Part shown: positions 45,272 through 57,362 of the stretch, in pieces
How the letters are laid out: the number at the start of each line of letters is the position of its first letter
Position numbering within the stretch: the first letter of the stretch is position 1
Source of the DNA: Podospora bellae-mahoneyi
Lineage: Eukaryota > Ascomycota > Sordariomycetes > Sordariales > Podosporaceae
DNA: 64,000 bases
Direction: 5' to 3'
Assembly: GCF_035222275.1 (NCBI RefSeq)
Contig: NC_085881.1
Span: 4,278,001 to 4,342,000 of the forward strand
The notes under the pieces: model-generated
What the model saw: the letters and a program-made list of their open reading frames with translations, nothing else
Database searches by the model: none
Told to the model about the DNA's origin: nothing
Made by a program: the position numbers and the translations under genes

Positions 45272-48200
45272 GCTGATCGGTGGTTGCTTGGAATGGCCGG
45301 TCTGTCTTTCTGGACATCGGCGGTGGGTTGCCGGAGCCTGGTGGGATGAAAGCGGCCGGAGTCGGTCCGTTGTCAGCCGGGCCGGCGAGGGTTTTGTCCT
45401 TGTTCTCGGATCCGGTCCGGGATGGACAACCATCTCAACGCCACCATGCATTCCACTGCAGGTGCAATTCTGCTCTCGAATTTTGGGGAGCGAATTGCCC
45501 TTTTTGTTCAGTCTTGGTCCATACCCAGTTGGTCGAGATGGCGTAAATGATTGGGGGCTGTCCTCTGCAGTCACCATCTTGGAGGGGGTGACGGTTTGTG
45601 GTTGATGTGTGTGTCCCAGTCAAGTGGGGTGGCCGGCAGAGGGCCAGGCTCTGGGCGCTGTCTGGGCGATCTCCGCATGGCTTGATTTGACTGGAGATGC
45701 ACACCGCTCGGGGAGGCCGCCTTGGCAGGACCCAGAGAGGAAAACGCGGCGTGCACGGGCCAAATGATTTTCTCCGCTTGCTTCATGTCCGAAGGTCGGC
45801 ATCGCGAACACGTTGTCGTCGTCGGCGTTATGATGGGATGGGTTACGACTGCTTGAGAGATGGAGAATATCAACAGTCTGCCTTACCAGTGATCTTTCTT
45901 GCAGCGGGAAGCTCCCAAAACCGTCCCCAGAGCCTTACAGAGGTAAACATGAAACTGCCCAGCAGGCCTGTCGCACTGGTTGCCCAAAATGGCTTCGAGA
46001 TGTCATTAGATCAGTGTTCGAACGAGAGTGGATGAAAGGGTGAGAGGGTGCTGCCGCGGGTAGGGTTGCGTTGCGTTGCGATGATGCGCTGGGGAATCAA
46101 CACAAAACTCTTCAGCCAGGGTGCCTGACGACATTGAGAACATGGATGCAGCTGTGGAGATTGACGTGCGAAGTACCTCAGGGCTTGGTCGAAGTACCTG
46201 TGGAACCAGGGCAGTGTATTACATAAGGTAAGGTGTGAGTTGGCGGGTTCTCTTCTGAAAACCGCGCACAGCAAATCGACTGGTGGTCCACTCGCAGCAT
46301 CACTGGGCTCAGCCCTATCACTGTTCTCAGATCGAGAAAGGTGTTGCAAGATTTCAGCCACGCATCGGTTTCTATGTAAGGTATGTTGGCACCGACCTTT
46401 CGAACACGTCGATATCAGTCTTCACCTGCGCGTTGGAAGCTCTACATTTCCAACTTGGATTAACAAGGTGAGCAGCTCAAGCCTATCGCCACGTTTCCGA
46501 GCAGGATGGATGTTCCCCCGTCAGTTTGGCGCTAGACAGGCATCGTTGCCAACTGCCCGGGGGATGAGCACATTAAAATCTGATGGACGACTGCTCTGAC
46601 CGCTCCCTGACATGGACTATTATCACTATTATTCCTACCCACCTGTTGAAAACTTGAGTCGAGGGATGTTCAAAGGTAACAAATCTCTTATTATTAACAA
46701 AAGTCGTTGTTGAGAATCCTGCGGCGTGGGACTCTTGTCTCTTCGGGTGAATTCATCCGAATCTTACTGTTGTATGGCTACGTGCCCGGCTTGCTGTGCC
46801 AACAAGAGGCATCATGCACCCCTATGTTGCACTCCAGATGGACTTGATTGTAGAACCAAGAAATCTTTATTCAGCGAAACTTCGAGGGTACTCGCGGCTC
46901 TGCTGCAGTGCGTTTGGCTGCTCTTGAGCTGGTCGCTTATTGGCCGACATCAAACTGCTCCAGGCCTGATGTGTCGAGACCCAAGGGACGAGAAACGAGA
47001 AAAAGAAAACAAGCCACTCCCCTATTTCCTACAGATCGTGGACATTCGTTGGGTCCAATCAGATTGCAGGATTACATTGGCATTAACATGCACCACTGCA
47101 TGGCATGGACCCTGTGTGCCGCATTCAGTGACGGGACTTGTTTGGCACCACCGCAACCACCAACCAAGCATCAAGTCATGGACTGCCAGAGGTCTTGAAT
47201 CATCGTCGAGATGTCTGACCTCTCTGCCAGGAACCAACGTCAGCCTCTGCGTATCCCAAAGCCGTAGTGCGGCAGGGACTCGGGCTCACTGCCGGCGGGG
47301 GTGGCGGAGCGAAGCATGGTTCGCTAACAGCCGTTTGACTGAAATAGACCAACAAGTCTGGGCACGGCATGGCACTGGATGATGCCATGAAGTGAGTGGT
47401 GATGCTTCTGCCAGTGTTTCGGATGGAAGAGAAGATTGGAAAGATACGAACTGAATAGGGCCTGAGACGGGCATGTGGTAGAGCCCCGACTGTGCCATCG
47501 CGAGGCCACGAATACACGAGAGCATGTCGGCTTCGCATCGCTCATTGGCCGAGTCCATCCACACAAAACGTTGGAGCGTAGACGCACTCCGAAGGGCTGC
47601 TTGCTTCGACCCAAGCCTGTGACTGAACCTCACGATTGGGACCTGGTGGTGGCTCTCACGCGAGGTGGCGCCAAAGCTTGGCAGGAAGTTGTACACTTGC
47701 AGTCAGGTTATCTGATCTCGCCACGCTTCGATAGGAGCTGCACCTGTACTCGTATCCGTGATAACTATGGTGGATGAACGGATTTTCTTTCAGACACCGA
47801 ACCAGCAAAACACAGTAGACTATGCCCGAGAGCACCACCGACTAGAGCCAGGCAATCCGAGCCTGCGGATGCTTGCATACACGTAGGCAGACGACTTTGA
47901 CAAATGGAGTCCGCTACTTACTGCCTTGCCGCTATCGGTGGGAGGAAATGGAATTTATGAGCTAATACTGTCGCAGTCGGTGACTTTAGCAGGAGATCTT
48001 GTCTCGAACAAACCCATCCTGTCGGTATCTATCTAGAAACATAGACAGAACGACACACCGGGCGCGATGAGGTCCTTCCTACATGGATCGCTTGGAATGA
48101 AATTCAATCGTATGTAGAATATCTGTACGTCGACCGGTGTCACAGCATTGTCTCTGCTTTGACTGGTCCCGACTCCAAGGGTAGCACCGCCCCCGAAGCC

Positions 48201-51200
48201 GTGTCTTTTTTTGGATTTTACCTTTTTGAAGCTCCCCCACAATTCCGGGAGAGACACAGGTCCCGCCCCGCCCGTTAGCCGTAAAGAAGCCAATAAGCCA
48301 CGGAATGCTGGATCATGCCGACTCAGCCACGCCAAGACCTCTTTGGGCATCATTGGAACTTTGAGGTTTCTCCAACAATTTGATCTCTTTTGCAGGACTG
48401 GCACTTCAACGTCGACGTCTGCAATAGTACCAACAACCGGGAATCACCCGGCAGCATTCAAGTGGATATGAAGGTTGATGGAATGTGACAGGAATATAGC
48501 TAATGAGCATGTGTTTACTACGTAGCACATGCCATCTCCAAATAAGCAGGGCGAAACATCAGGGTCCTATGCACTTCTCACATTGACAACCGACTCTCTT
48601 GCCCTGCGTCGGCTCCTCGATCCACAACAGCTTCCGGTACATTCTTTATCAGAGACACTGTGCCGCTTTCCGCTGGCCCCGAATGGTCCTGATGTCTGAG
48701 GCCCTTCGTTCGTCCCGACTTGCATCATAGAGTGCCGTGTTACTTGGCTTTGCACCGATTGTGATGGTCCACCAGAAGGAGATCCAGTGGGTCGCCCCGG
48801 ATCACCGGTTGTGCAACTCGATCCAGAGATACATACAGATTATTAATTTCGCGCTCCCGCATCGTGCATCGCTTCATCAACGGCCACTGCTGTCGCTGTT
48901 GACGTTGGAAAAGCGAAGGTGATCTTGGCACCGATATGTCATCTTTGATACCACATTACACTTTTACGCTAAAAAGCTTGGCTTAAACAAACATGGCGGG
49001 TGATGCTGATCAAACAGTGTCAATTGGTCGCCCCCAGCCCACAGAACCAAACTGCAGGATCTTGCTCTGTTCTGTTCCCGAGTCTGTATTTCTAGTGTTC
49101 ATCGCCGGGCATTCTCCGATCAAACGAAACACAGAAAAATGCATTAGAGAAGGACAGCAACACGTGTTCGGCAAGACAGACAGGCACGGACAAATTATCC
49201 ACTGGATGGGATACGGAGATGGAAAATGATGGGTTCCGCAGCCGGCAACATGGCTGCTCGTACTGCTGCCATTTTGACCAAGCCGTCGCACCCGCATTAT
49301 CCGAACTCTCATTTGTTTTTGATGGACCATCTGATTTCTTGCGGGTTGAGACCAAGACCGTGACATCTCCGCGCCGGCGCCGGATCTATGTACGAGCCCG
49401 CAGGTTTTTCCCTGATACTTACGTCGTTCACCTTGACCACCCTCGGCCGAACGAACACGAGCCTCGGATGGGTTCGACCTCTCATTTTTCTCGCCCTGAC
49501 GGGACATGCAACATGCTTGCATCATACAACACAACTTCGGGCTTCACCCACGGGAACTGTTCATGGTAGCTATATGTCATAAGGTAGCATCTTTCCAAAG
49601 TTCCGGCTTCGGTTTGACAGGCGGCCAACAGGTGGAAGAAAAGGACAAGAAAAAAGGATGACATGGCACGAAAACAACAACAACAACAACACGAGGGCAC
49701 CGGAACACATGCCGATTCCCTGCAGGTCAAGATCTTTCTAGTAAGAACTAGTAGAACTGTTTACTGTTGGCTTCAACGGTCCCCAGTTGGAAAAGGCCCA
49801 AGTCAAGTCATGAGATGCCAAGAGCCACTGTGCACACCCACGCAGGACATCACATACGTCAAGCCACGATTTGCTGCACAAAAGTTGTACACTCTCCTCC
49901 CCTCCTTTTTGGCAGGACAGCTCTGCCTAATGCGGGTGCAGATAAGGCTGTGCACTTTATTTCGAGCGTGCACAGCACATTGCACATCACACACGTCTGA
50001 GCTTCCCATTGGCTGCTCAGGGCGGTCAAGCCACTATGTACATGTTTGAAGGGCAGCTTAATCATCGGACGGCCGGAGGGGTAAGAATGCGCAGTAGCTA
50101 CCCGCACCGCAGCACAGCACAGCACAAAGAGGGATGGAGTAAAAATATCTTTCTTCTTCTTCTCTTGTTGGATGGATTCGAAGCAGTTGACGTCTTTTCT
50201 ACATGCTGCGATAAACCGGGACCTGCGGCACGGCCAGAGCCTCCACAATATCACGGCACTTGTGGTGATAACCTCTCGTGGGTCAGATCGCGAATCGTGA
50301 TCGCAGCCAAAGGTCCACTTCGGAGCCACCAGAATTCTGCAATACCAGTGATGGCGTTTTTCGCTCTTTGCCGGTTGCCCCGTGGCCGGCGGTCGGTCAT
50401 CTCTTGGCCGGCTTTGCAGTGGAGAAATTGACCAGAGGTGATGCTTGCAAAGAAGGGTCTCGCCCCGTCGACGTCGACTGCGAGAGGGGGTGGTGGGTGA
50501 GGAGTCTGTTTCTGGTGAGGGGAGTGAGGGGAAAAGCATGCTTTAGTCTCCCAAAACGGCGTATGGGCCGTGAGACAAGTCTTTGAAGGGCTTGCCCGTT
50601 GTACAACAGCCACAGGGACAGCAACAGATGATCATCAACCTCATGATGAGGGAAACAGGCGGTTGGCGTCAGTTGCTGCGGTCATCCCGGCCGCCTACTA
50701 TAGTTACCTGTCCCTCATCAGGGGAAAAGAAACAAATCCTCAGTGATAAGAGGGAAGGCATCGAAACACCATCCTGTCTCGCTTCCGACACTGATGCCCC
50801 TTGCCCCGACAGCAGAATCTATGATAGCAACAAAGGAGAAGGGCAGGTAGCCAGCGAATGGCAATGTCCGGGCTGGCTCCAGAGTCCAGAACGTGGGGGA
50901 CAGAGTACCCAATCAGGACGAGGAGCAGAAACAGCTTCAGTGATAAAGAGCGGGAAGGAGATGGTCGGCCATGGTCGTGGTCCATTCTTCGGGAACCAGA
51001 GGCGTGGACGTGATTTCATCTCTCTTCTGTCTGTCTTGCATTCTTCCTGATCCTCCTCTGTCTTGTTGATCCGGGGACTTCTGACTGACTTCCATCTGGG
51101 GGAGAAACAGAAAGGGAAAAGTAAACTGCAACTGCAAGCACGCACCAAGCCTCGAGGTCTCCGCCGACACTCGCTAACCCCTGTCTTTGTCGGTGGCCAA

Positions 51201-51893
51201 CCAGAGGCTCGGAACTGACCAGGACTGGAGGGAACCCATCCCCCGCCCTCCCTTGTATCTTGTACCTTTTGTACTCCCTCATGTACCCAGCCTCATGTCA
51301 CCATCCCAATCCCAATGTACCTCCGTCCCAGAAGTGAAGTCGCTGGGCCCCTGCCCCATTGCCCCCTGCCCCCCTGCCCCATGCCCTCCTGCCCCTGTCA
51401 ACCCTCCCCTTGTTCCCCTGCAAATTCGTGAACTGACCACAGCCTCTCTGACTGGGCACTGGGGCCCTACTGGGAGATCGATGCCTCCACCACCTCTGGG
51501 CCTGCAAGATGTGAATGGGGGGTATTTAGAATCCTCATCCCCCCGCCCAAACCTTTCCACTGGCGCACCTCATCCCGTGTCAAACACCAAATCCATATCC
51601 CCGGATCCAAACAAGTCCACCGCCTCGGGCAGTCTCCGACAAGGACTTACACACTCGTTCCACTGCGGCTTTGGTGTATAATTACAATAGCTTGGAAAGA
51701 ACAGCAGAACAGCAGAGTTTTTGGAAAGAGAGAAGATCAACACAACCCGATCAGCAACAACACGGCACAGTCCCACACCTGAGCAGGCACAACTGAGGTC
51801 CGTCTCTTAAAGCCCACGCGCTGCCACGAGGCAGCTGGACTGACGCCATTTGTCTCTCTCTAGCCCAGCATCTTCTTCCTTCACAGGCATCAA

Positions 51894-54371
51894 ATGGCGG
51901 CAACTGGCCACCGTGAGGCCGACGACTACAACATGAGCTACCCAGAACCCCCTCACTTCTCATCCGCGCCCATGGACCTGGGACTTTCCCCGGAGCCCTA
52001 CAGCGCCTACTCCAGGTCATCACACGAGTTCCCGACGACAATTGGCTATGAGCACGGAGCCATCTACACCGCCGACACACCATACCTCTACAACCATAAC
52101 GGTAACCACGAGAGGTCATCACCTGGCATGTACCCAGACGACAGCGATCTGAGAGGACCAGCTTCGGATCTGAGCATCGCCAGCGCCTCATCCTCCAACG
52201 CGGGCTCCCCAAATTCGAGCCACGGCCAAATGGCGCCGATCCCTGAGTGGGCTACGGGCCCCCACGGACTTGGGGTTACCCCGGGCATCGTCGACGCAAG
52301 CGACTTTCACCTCCCCGGCAGCGAATATTCATACGCGCCCGGTGTCTATGGTGATGAGTACAGCACAGCTTTCGAATATCCCAGCGGGAAAACACCAGGC
52401 TTTGTTGGTGAGTTATCACAGATCCCTAGGTCATCTTGTCTTTCTTCTCGCCGGGACTGGAGTCCGCGACACCAGACCCATGCTTCGTGTGCCTCCATCT
52501 CCTCTTCGGATTCCTGCGATTCTGGATCTACCATTGTCGCTCCCAAGGCCCCGGGAGCGGCTTCTTCCTGTCTCGCTGTCGATACGCGTCTGGCCCAGTC
52601 TGTGGTGACTACGTCGTCAACCTTCAATGTCCCACCTTCCTTTTCAGCTGCTTCTGCTTCTTCTTGTCCTTCCTCGGCGGCCTCCGGGCTCGTCTTTGCG
52701 TCTCCTGCTTCTTCTACATCTTCATTCTCTTCTCCTCAACTTTCAGCATGGAGCAGTCCCCCTCTAGGGGACAGCCCTGCGGCTCATCCCAAGACGCCCA
52801 CCAATCGTCTCCTTTCATCTCCTTTTTTCGCCCAATCCAGCGGGCATTTCGTTCCTCCTCTTCGGAATTCCTGTTGGTTTCCTCTGTCACAAACGCAGCT
52901 CTTGACCCTTGGCGGCCTTGCTAACCCGAAGCGTTTGCCCGTTGCAGATCCTATCTTGATTCACCCAGACGCGAGACCAATGACCATGTCTGGCTTTGAG
53001 CAGCAGCCATATTCGGCCCAGCCCAACTCCGCATATCCTGCCTCTCCTGCTCTGTCTGCCTCCCCACAACTGCGAAACGGCAGCACTTCGCCCTTCATGC
53101 ACAACAACTACCAGTACTCGCCATACCCGCCACCAATGGAGGCCCAAAGGAGACCAAGCCTTGTTTCTTTCCACTCCAACTACTCCGGCGAGCAGCAATA
53201 CAGCGGCGATGAGTTCAAGGAGAAGCAGAGGTGCCCACATCCCGAGTGCGGCAAGGTGTTCAAGGACCTCAAGGCGCACATGCTCACTCACCAAGAGGAG
53301 CGCCCCGAGAAGTGCCCCATCACAACATGCGAGTATCACGTGAAGGGGTTTGCGAGAAAGTGAGTTGTCTTTTGACTTGGAATCAGTTGCGGGATACTAA
53401 CAAGTGGTCTCTTCAGATACGACAAGAACAGACATACCCTTACACATTACAAGGGCACCATGGTCTGCGGTTTCTGCCCGGGGTCTGGCTCCGCGGCCGA
53501 GAAGTCGTTCAACCGTGCCGATGTGTTCAAGCGCCACTTGACTGCTGTGCACGGTGTCGAGCAAACACCGCCCAACAGCCGGAAGAAGGCTGCCGCTGGA
53601 AACAACGGGACCAAGAAGTTGACTGGCTACGCCCCTGATGCGACTGGCAAGTGCTCCACTTGCTCGTCAACCTTCAGCAACGCCCAGGACTTCTACGAGC
53701 ATCTTGACGACTGTGTGCTCCGCATTGTCCAGCAAGAGGACCCAGCAGAGGCCATCAACGCCCAGCGGTTGGCCGAGGTGGAAAACGATCGCGACGTACA
53801 CAACACCCTGGAGAAGAACAACCTCCCAACAACCACCATGACACTTCAAGATGGCGAGGACGAGGATGAGAACATGGATGACGGCGATGATGATGAACTC
53901 AGGGCTCGCGGCCTCAAGGGCTCGCCCACCAAGAGGAAGGGTGGAAACCCACAAAACGGCGTGCAAAAGTCCCGCGGGCTTACACACTCGCGCGGCGGTG
54001 TCACGCTCCCCACCAAGACCCGGGGTCGCAAGAACAGGCGCGACTATCCTTCCTCATGGGGCTTCGACAAGGGTCAGATGACAATGAAGAAGCGCGTCAT
54101 GGCGGTATTCGACGGCCCCCGCCGCCTGGCCAAGGACGACATGATGCTCTCGACCGAGCAAGAAGTCCGCATCAAGCTCTCCGACGGCAAGTCCTACGTC
54201 ACCGACCTCGACATGCAAACGCTCAAGCGTGCCGACGGCTTCCTCAACGCGACCGAGGAGGAGAAGGGTCCCTGGGTCTCGGACGACCCGACCGAGGAGC
54301 AGCTCAAGCAGATGCTTACCTACACCGCCCCGGAACCAACAACCACCGCTGCTGCCGCCGCCGCTCAGTAA
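51894..54371 (+). CDS. C2H2 zinc-finger transcription factor
   Basis: Exons 51894-52407, 52948-53359 and 53417-54371 give 626 residues. The first intron (540 nt) has donor GTGAGT, branch GCTAACC and acceptor GTTGCAG but is free of in-frame stops and a multiple of three; keeping it gives 806 residues. The second intron is 57 nt. The N-terminal half is Ser/Pro/Tyr-rich and disordered. The finger block starts near 53232: a short finger (CPHPEC, then KAHMLTH, nine residues between Cys and His), a long finger (CPITTC to NRHTLTH), a third (CGFCPG to FKRHLTAVH) and a C2HC unit (CSTC to YEHLDDC). A basic region (RKNRRDYPSSWG) precedes a conserved-looking C-terminal block (MKKRVMAVFDGPRRLAKDDM) and an alanine-rich end. 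DNA binding is expected, targets are unknown. I do not recognise a named orthologue. The upstream 15 kb is gene-free. Confidence 0.88.
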
Positions 54372-56456
54372 ATACCATGACTGTTTCACTCGCTCTTCTT
54401 TCACTTGATGTTTATACTGCAACAACTACCAAACTAATCATCACCATCACACATCGTCACATTTACTTTTTGGGCTTGTTGGTTATAGAGGGGTTATATT
54501 ACCTCTGGGGGATCTACAGAGAGTTTGTAAAAATACACGCGGCGTTTTTTCTAGGGGGGCTGGTTTTATATCCCATGGGATTGATTGGATTTGGCTGGGA
54601 ACATTATGGCATTCATGGGGCCTTTTTTTTCTTCTTTTTTTTTCTACTCTGTGACATTATTTTTTCTTTTTCTTTGTTTTTTTTTATGCTGTCGCCCTGG
54701 AAATTTGGGAGAATAAGGAATGGTAGGGCCTTAATGACTGCAATGAAATACCAAATGGGGTTTTTTTTTTTTGGGGGAAGGGGAAGGGAATGGGGCTATA
54801 AGGAACTCCAAAAAATTATTCTTATCATTACTACGAGACCTAAGTAAGAGTGGGAAGAAGAGGAAGGGGGAGCAAACACTACCTACCCAGGGACTTGGGG
54901 GGATTTTCTTAGCTCTTGTTTAGTATTACTACTACAACAACAACGATACCCATATTGTTCTCAACACTTTTTCTTGCGATTTGCTATTTGATGTTTGTGT
55001 GTAGAAGAACAAAGTTAGTTGCTTATATAGTAGTTATTGGTATGGTTTATTTTTTACTAATAGGCTCGCCGTCGCTCTTGTTAAGCTGTGGGATATGGAA
55101 GAGTGGTTTGTTTGAGTTTTTTCTTTCTTTTTTTTTTTCCCATTTAATAATGGCAATAATGATGGGATATTGATTGTGATTCATGACATTGGTGACACAA
55201 TCTCCCAACGGTATTGGCATATGATCTACAAAAAAAGATTTAGGTTTCTGGATCACTCACCTACCTAGTTTTGTGTGTGTCTTTACCTTTCTCATCCTTT
55301 CTGGGTGTGATTCATTATCTATCCATTATTGTTTTGTGTGGGTTTTTGTAGCAGGTTTGGGGGAAGGAAGGAACCGATTTGCTATGTTGAAAATGGGACC
55401 ACCACAACCTCTGCACCCGCCCAGTCCTGACGCAGAGCACCACCGCCGCGTTTCTTTTCGCGGCTGGAGATGTCCCTGGCGCAGCAGGTTATTGAAAAGA
55501 CGGTGTTTTGGAAGCATGACTGGGGTAGAACAGGGAGGATGTCGGTTTATGGGACTGGTAACTCCCCTTGAGCTCACTTTTATTTGGTATTTGGGATGTC
55601 AAGGAGAGGTTGGAAGGGACATATGTGAAGGGACTGGTGAGGAACTGAGCGGTTTGGCCTGTTTTGCAGATAGTCAACTTTCGGTTTGTGAGGGCGGAAA
55701 AAAGGGTGGTGTTGATTTTTGAGTTGGTTGAATACCCATGGTCTGGGGAGGAGGCGAAATCATTTGGGGGGTGATGGGTTAGCATGGTGTTGGACCTGTG
55801 AGTTGGATTGGGACTGGCATGAAACACTTCACACCGGAATTTCACAAAGAAAGTAGCAAAAAAGCAAAGACGTAGAGAAAAGCAGATCATGCTAAATCAC
55901 ACTGCTTGTTTTATTGATATAAAGTGCGAAGCTCTACTTTGAAACTGTTGCTATGTAGGGTGATTTGTGCACTAAACACTTATCAAATTTCATCGTGTCA
56001 CCGATAAGCTCTATGCGATTGCACGCGGGTTTCGACGGCTTACGGCTCGCGCCGACACTGGGTGGCTGTCCACCCAGAACAACAAGAAAAATACCTCGAA
56101 TGCAATAGAAACAGTGTTCTTTAGCCGTTTTTTGGGCTTCCAACGGACGTTCCGGCTGGTTGTGAGTGTCTGCGCAAGCTACCCCTCCATTGACTGGCGA
56201 CGACAGCGACCCCACGTCCAAAAACTCGCGATAAACAGATAAGCTAAGGTGGTTAGTTGGCCTGAGTGGGCTTCTGGGAGCTTCCTTTGGTGGGGTGATC
56301 AACACCAAGAGTTGATATCATCACTGATTGTGAGCTTCACTTGCAGAGTCTCACAACTCCATCTCACTCACCTCATTTCCCAAGAAATACTCACCATTCT
56401 CACCCCTCCTCTCACCTCTCGATCTCACCTCCCAACATCCAAAGTAATAGAAAAAA
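54372..56456. other. Intergenic region, T-rich 3' flank of the C2H2 gene
   Basis: The first 450 bases have many T runs (about 54620-54690 and 54760-54770), probably 3' UTR and terminator. An inverted repeat with an 8-bp stem lies at 56058-56077. No gene seen. Confidence 0.5.
56058..56077. repeat. Short perfect inverted repeat (8-bp stem, 4-nt loop)
   Basis: CTGGGTGG and CCACCCAG are separated by CTGT. It lies about 380 bases upstream of the methyltransferase gene. It may form an RNA or DNA hairpin; no known family is recognised. Confidence 0.5.
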
Positions 56457-57362
56457 ATGGCCCTCACCTCCCGCCTCGCCCTCACCGGCCCCGACACCAC
56501 TGACCCAGAAGACTACCTCTCCTCCTCCCTAGGCATCATCTTCCCCGACGACGTAACCAACCAACACGGCGACGCCGACCACGGCCTCCTCTACACCTCC
56601 CCCCACCTCCCGCAACCCCTGCAATTCTCGCTCGCCAATGTCACCGAGGAAAAAGAGCGCCACCTCTTTTCCCATTACCTCTGGAATTCATCCCTCATGC
56701 TCGCTGAACTCATCGAAGCCGGCACTCTGGGGCTGGACATCCCCTGGTCAGGCCTCGGTGGCGAGATCAAAGATTTTGATGTCACGGGCCGGGAAACGGT
56801 GGAATTAGGGGCGGGGACGGCACTGCCAAGTATAATGGGGGGTTTGATGGGGAGCAAGAGGGTGGTGGTGACTGATTATCCTGCTCCAGAGGTGATCAAG
56901 ACACTCAAAGAGAATGTGCTGAGGGGAGTGGAAAAAAAGAATGGGGTTGATGGGAGGTATCGTCTTGAAGAGGTGGTCGTTGAGGGACATGGGTGGGGTG
57001 ACTTGGAGACGCCATTGGCGGAGGGAAATAAACACCAGTTTGATAGGGTGTTTGTGGCGGATTGTCTTTGGATGCCGTGGCAGCATGTGAATTTGAGGAG
57101 GTCGGTTGGGTGGTTTTTGAGGGAGGATGAGGATGCTAGGGCGTGGGTTGTGGCGGGTTTCCATACGGGAAGGGAAAAGATGAGAGGGTTTTTTGACAAG
57201 GAGAAATTGGCTGAGGTAGGGTTGGAGGTGGAGAGGTTGTGGGAGAGGGATTGTGATGGGGGTGAAAGGGAGTGGGTTTGGGATCGGGGGGTGGAGGATA
57301 TTAGTGTTAGGAAGAGGTGGTTGGCGGTTGGGGTGTTGAGGAGGATACGGAAGAGCGGGTGA
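56457..57362 (+). CDS. Methyltransferase family 16 protein, NNT1/EFM7-like
   Basis: A single-exon frame of 301 residues. Family-16 methyltransferases use S-adenosylmethionine to methylate protein lysines or N-termini (Efm7 acts on eEF1A); fungal members are often labelled nicotinamide N-methyltransferase without proof. Visible features are the pre-motif FSHYLWNSSLMLAELIEAG, SAM-binding motif I VELGAGTALPSIMGGLMG, the acidic end of strand 2 in VVVTDYPAPEV, and the post-I block FDRVFVADCLWMPWQHVNL. The start MALTSRLALTGPD is close upstream of the conserved region and is preceded by an A-rich context (AAAAAATGG). The codon preference changes from C-ending codons in the first 130 residues to G/T-ending codons after, without a break in the fold. 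Substrate unknown. Confidence 0.85.
   Translation: MALTSRLALTGPDTTDPEDYLSSSLGIIFPDDVTNQHGDADHGLLYTSPHLPQPLQFSLANVTEEKERHLFSHYLWNSSLMLAELIEAGTLGLDIPWSGLGGEIKDFDVTGRETVELGAGTALPSIMGGLMGSKRVVVTDYPAPEVIKTLKENVLRGVEKKNGVDGRYRLEEVVVEGHGWGDLETPLAEGNKHQFDRVFVADCLWMPWQHVNLRRSVGWFLREDEDARAWVVAGFHTGREKMRGFFDKEKLAEVGLEVERLWERDCDGGEREWVWDRGVEDISVRKRWLAVGVLRRIRKSG

Larger units (their letters stand above)
36878..51893. other. 15-kb stretch without a supportable gene
   Basis: No recognisable protein family, tRNA, 5S rRNA or transposon motif was found on either strand. Open frames are short and overlap each other on both strands. The stretch contains a run of nine G at about 37290-37298, a CCA-type repeat (39670-39697), a CG-alternating run near 41820-41830, a 14-nt tandem duplication (about 45244-45271) and CCCTGCC-rich runs near 51345-51400. 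It is not AT-rich, so it does not look like a repeat silenced and mutated by RIP. It could be the regulatory domain and long leader of the C2H2 gene downstream, and may hold non-coding RNAs. Confidence 0.6.

Noticed and set aside
49859-50539. 226-codon minus-strand frame
   Set aside because: Composition is irregular (Ser/Arg/Cys-rich), there is no motif, and a competing frame exists on the other strand.
51187-51681. 164-codon frame upstream of the C2H2 gene
   Set aside because: Pro-rich because of CCCTGCC repeats; ends before the gene and has no family resemblance.
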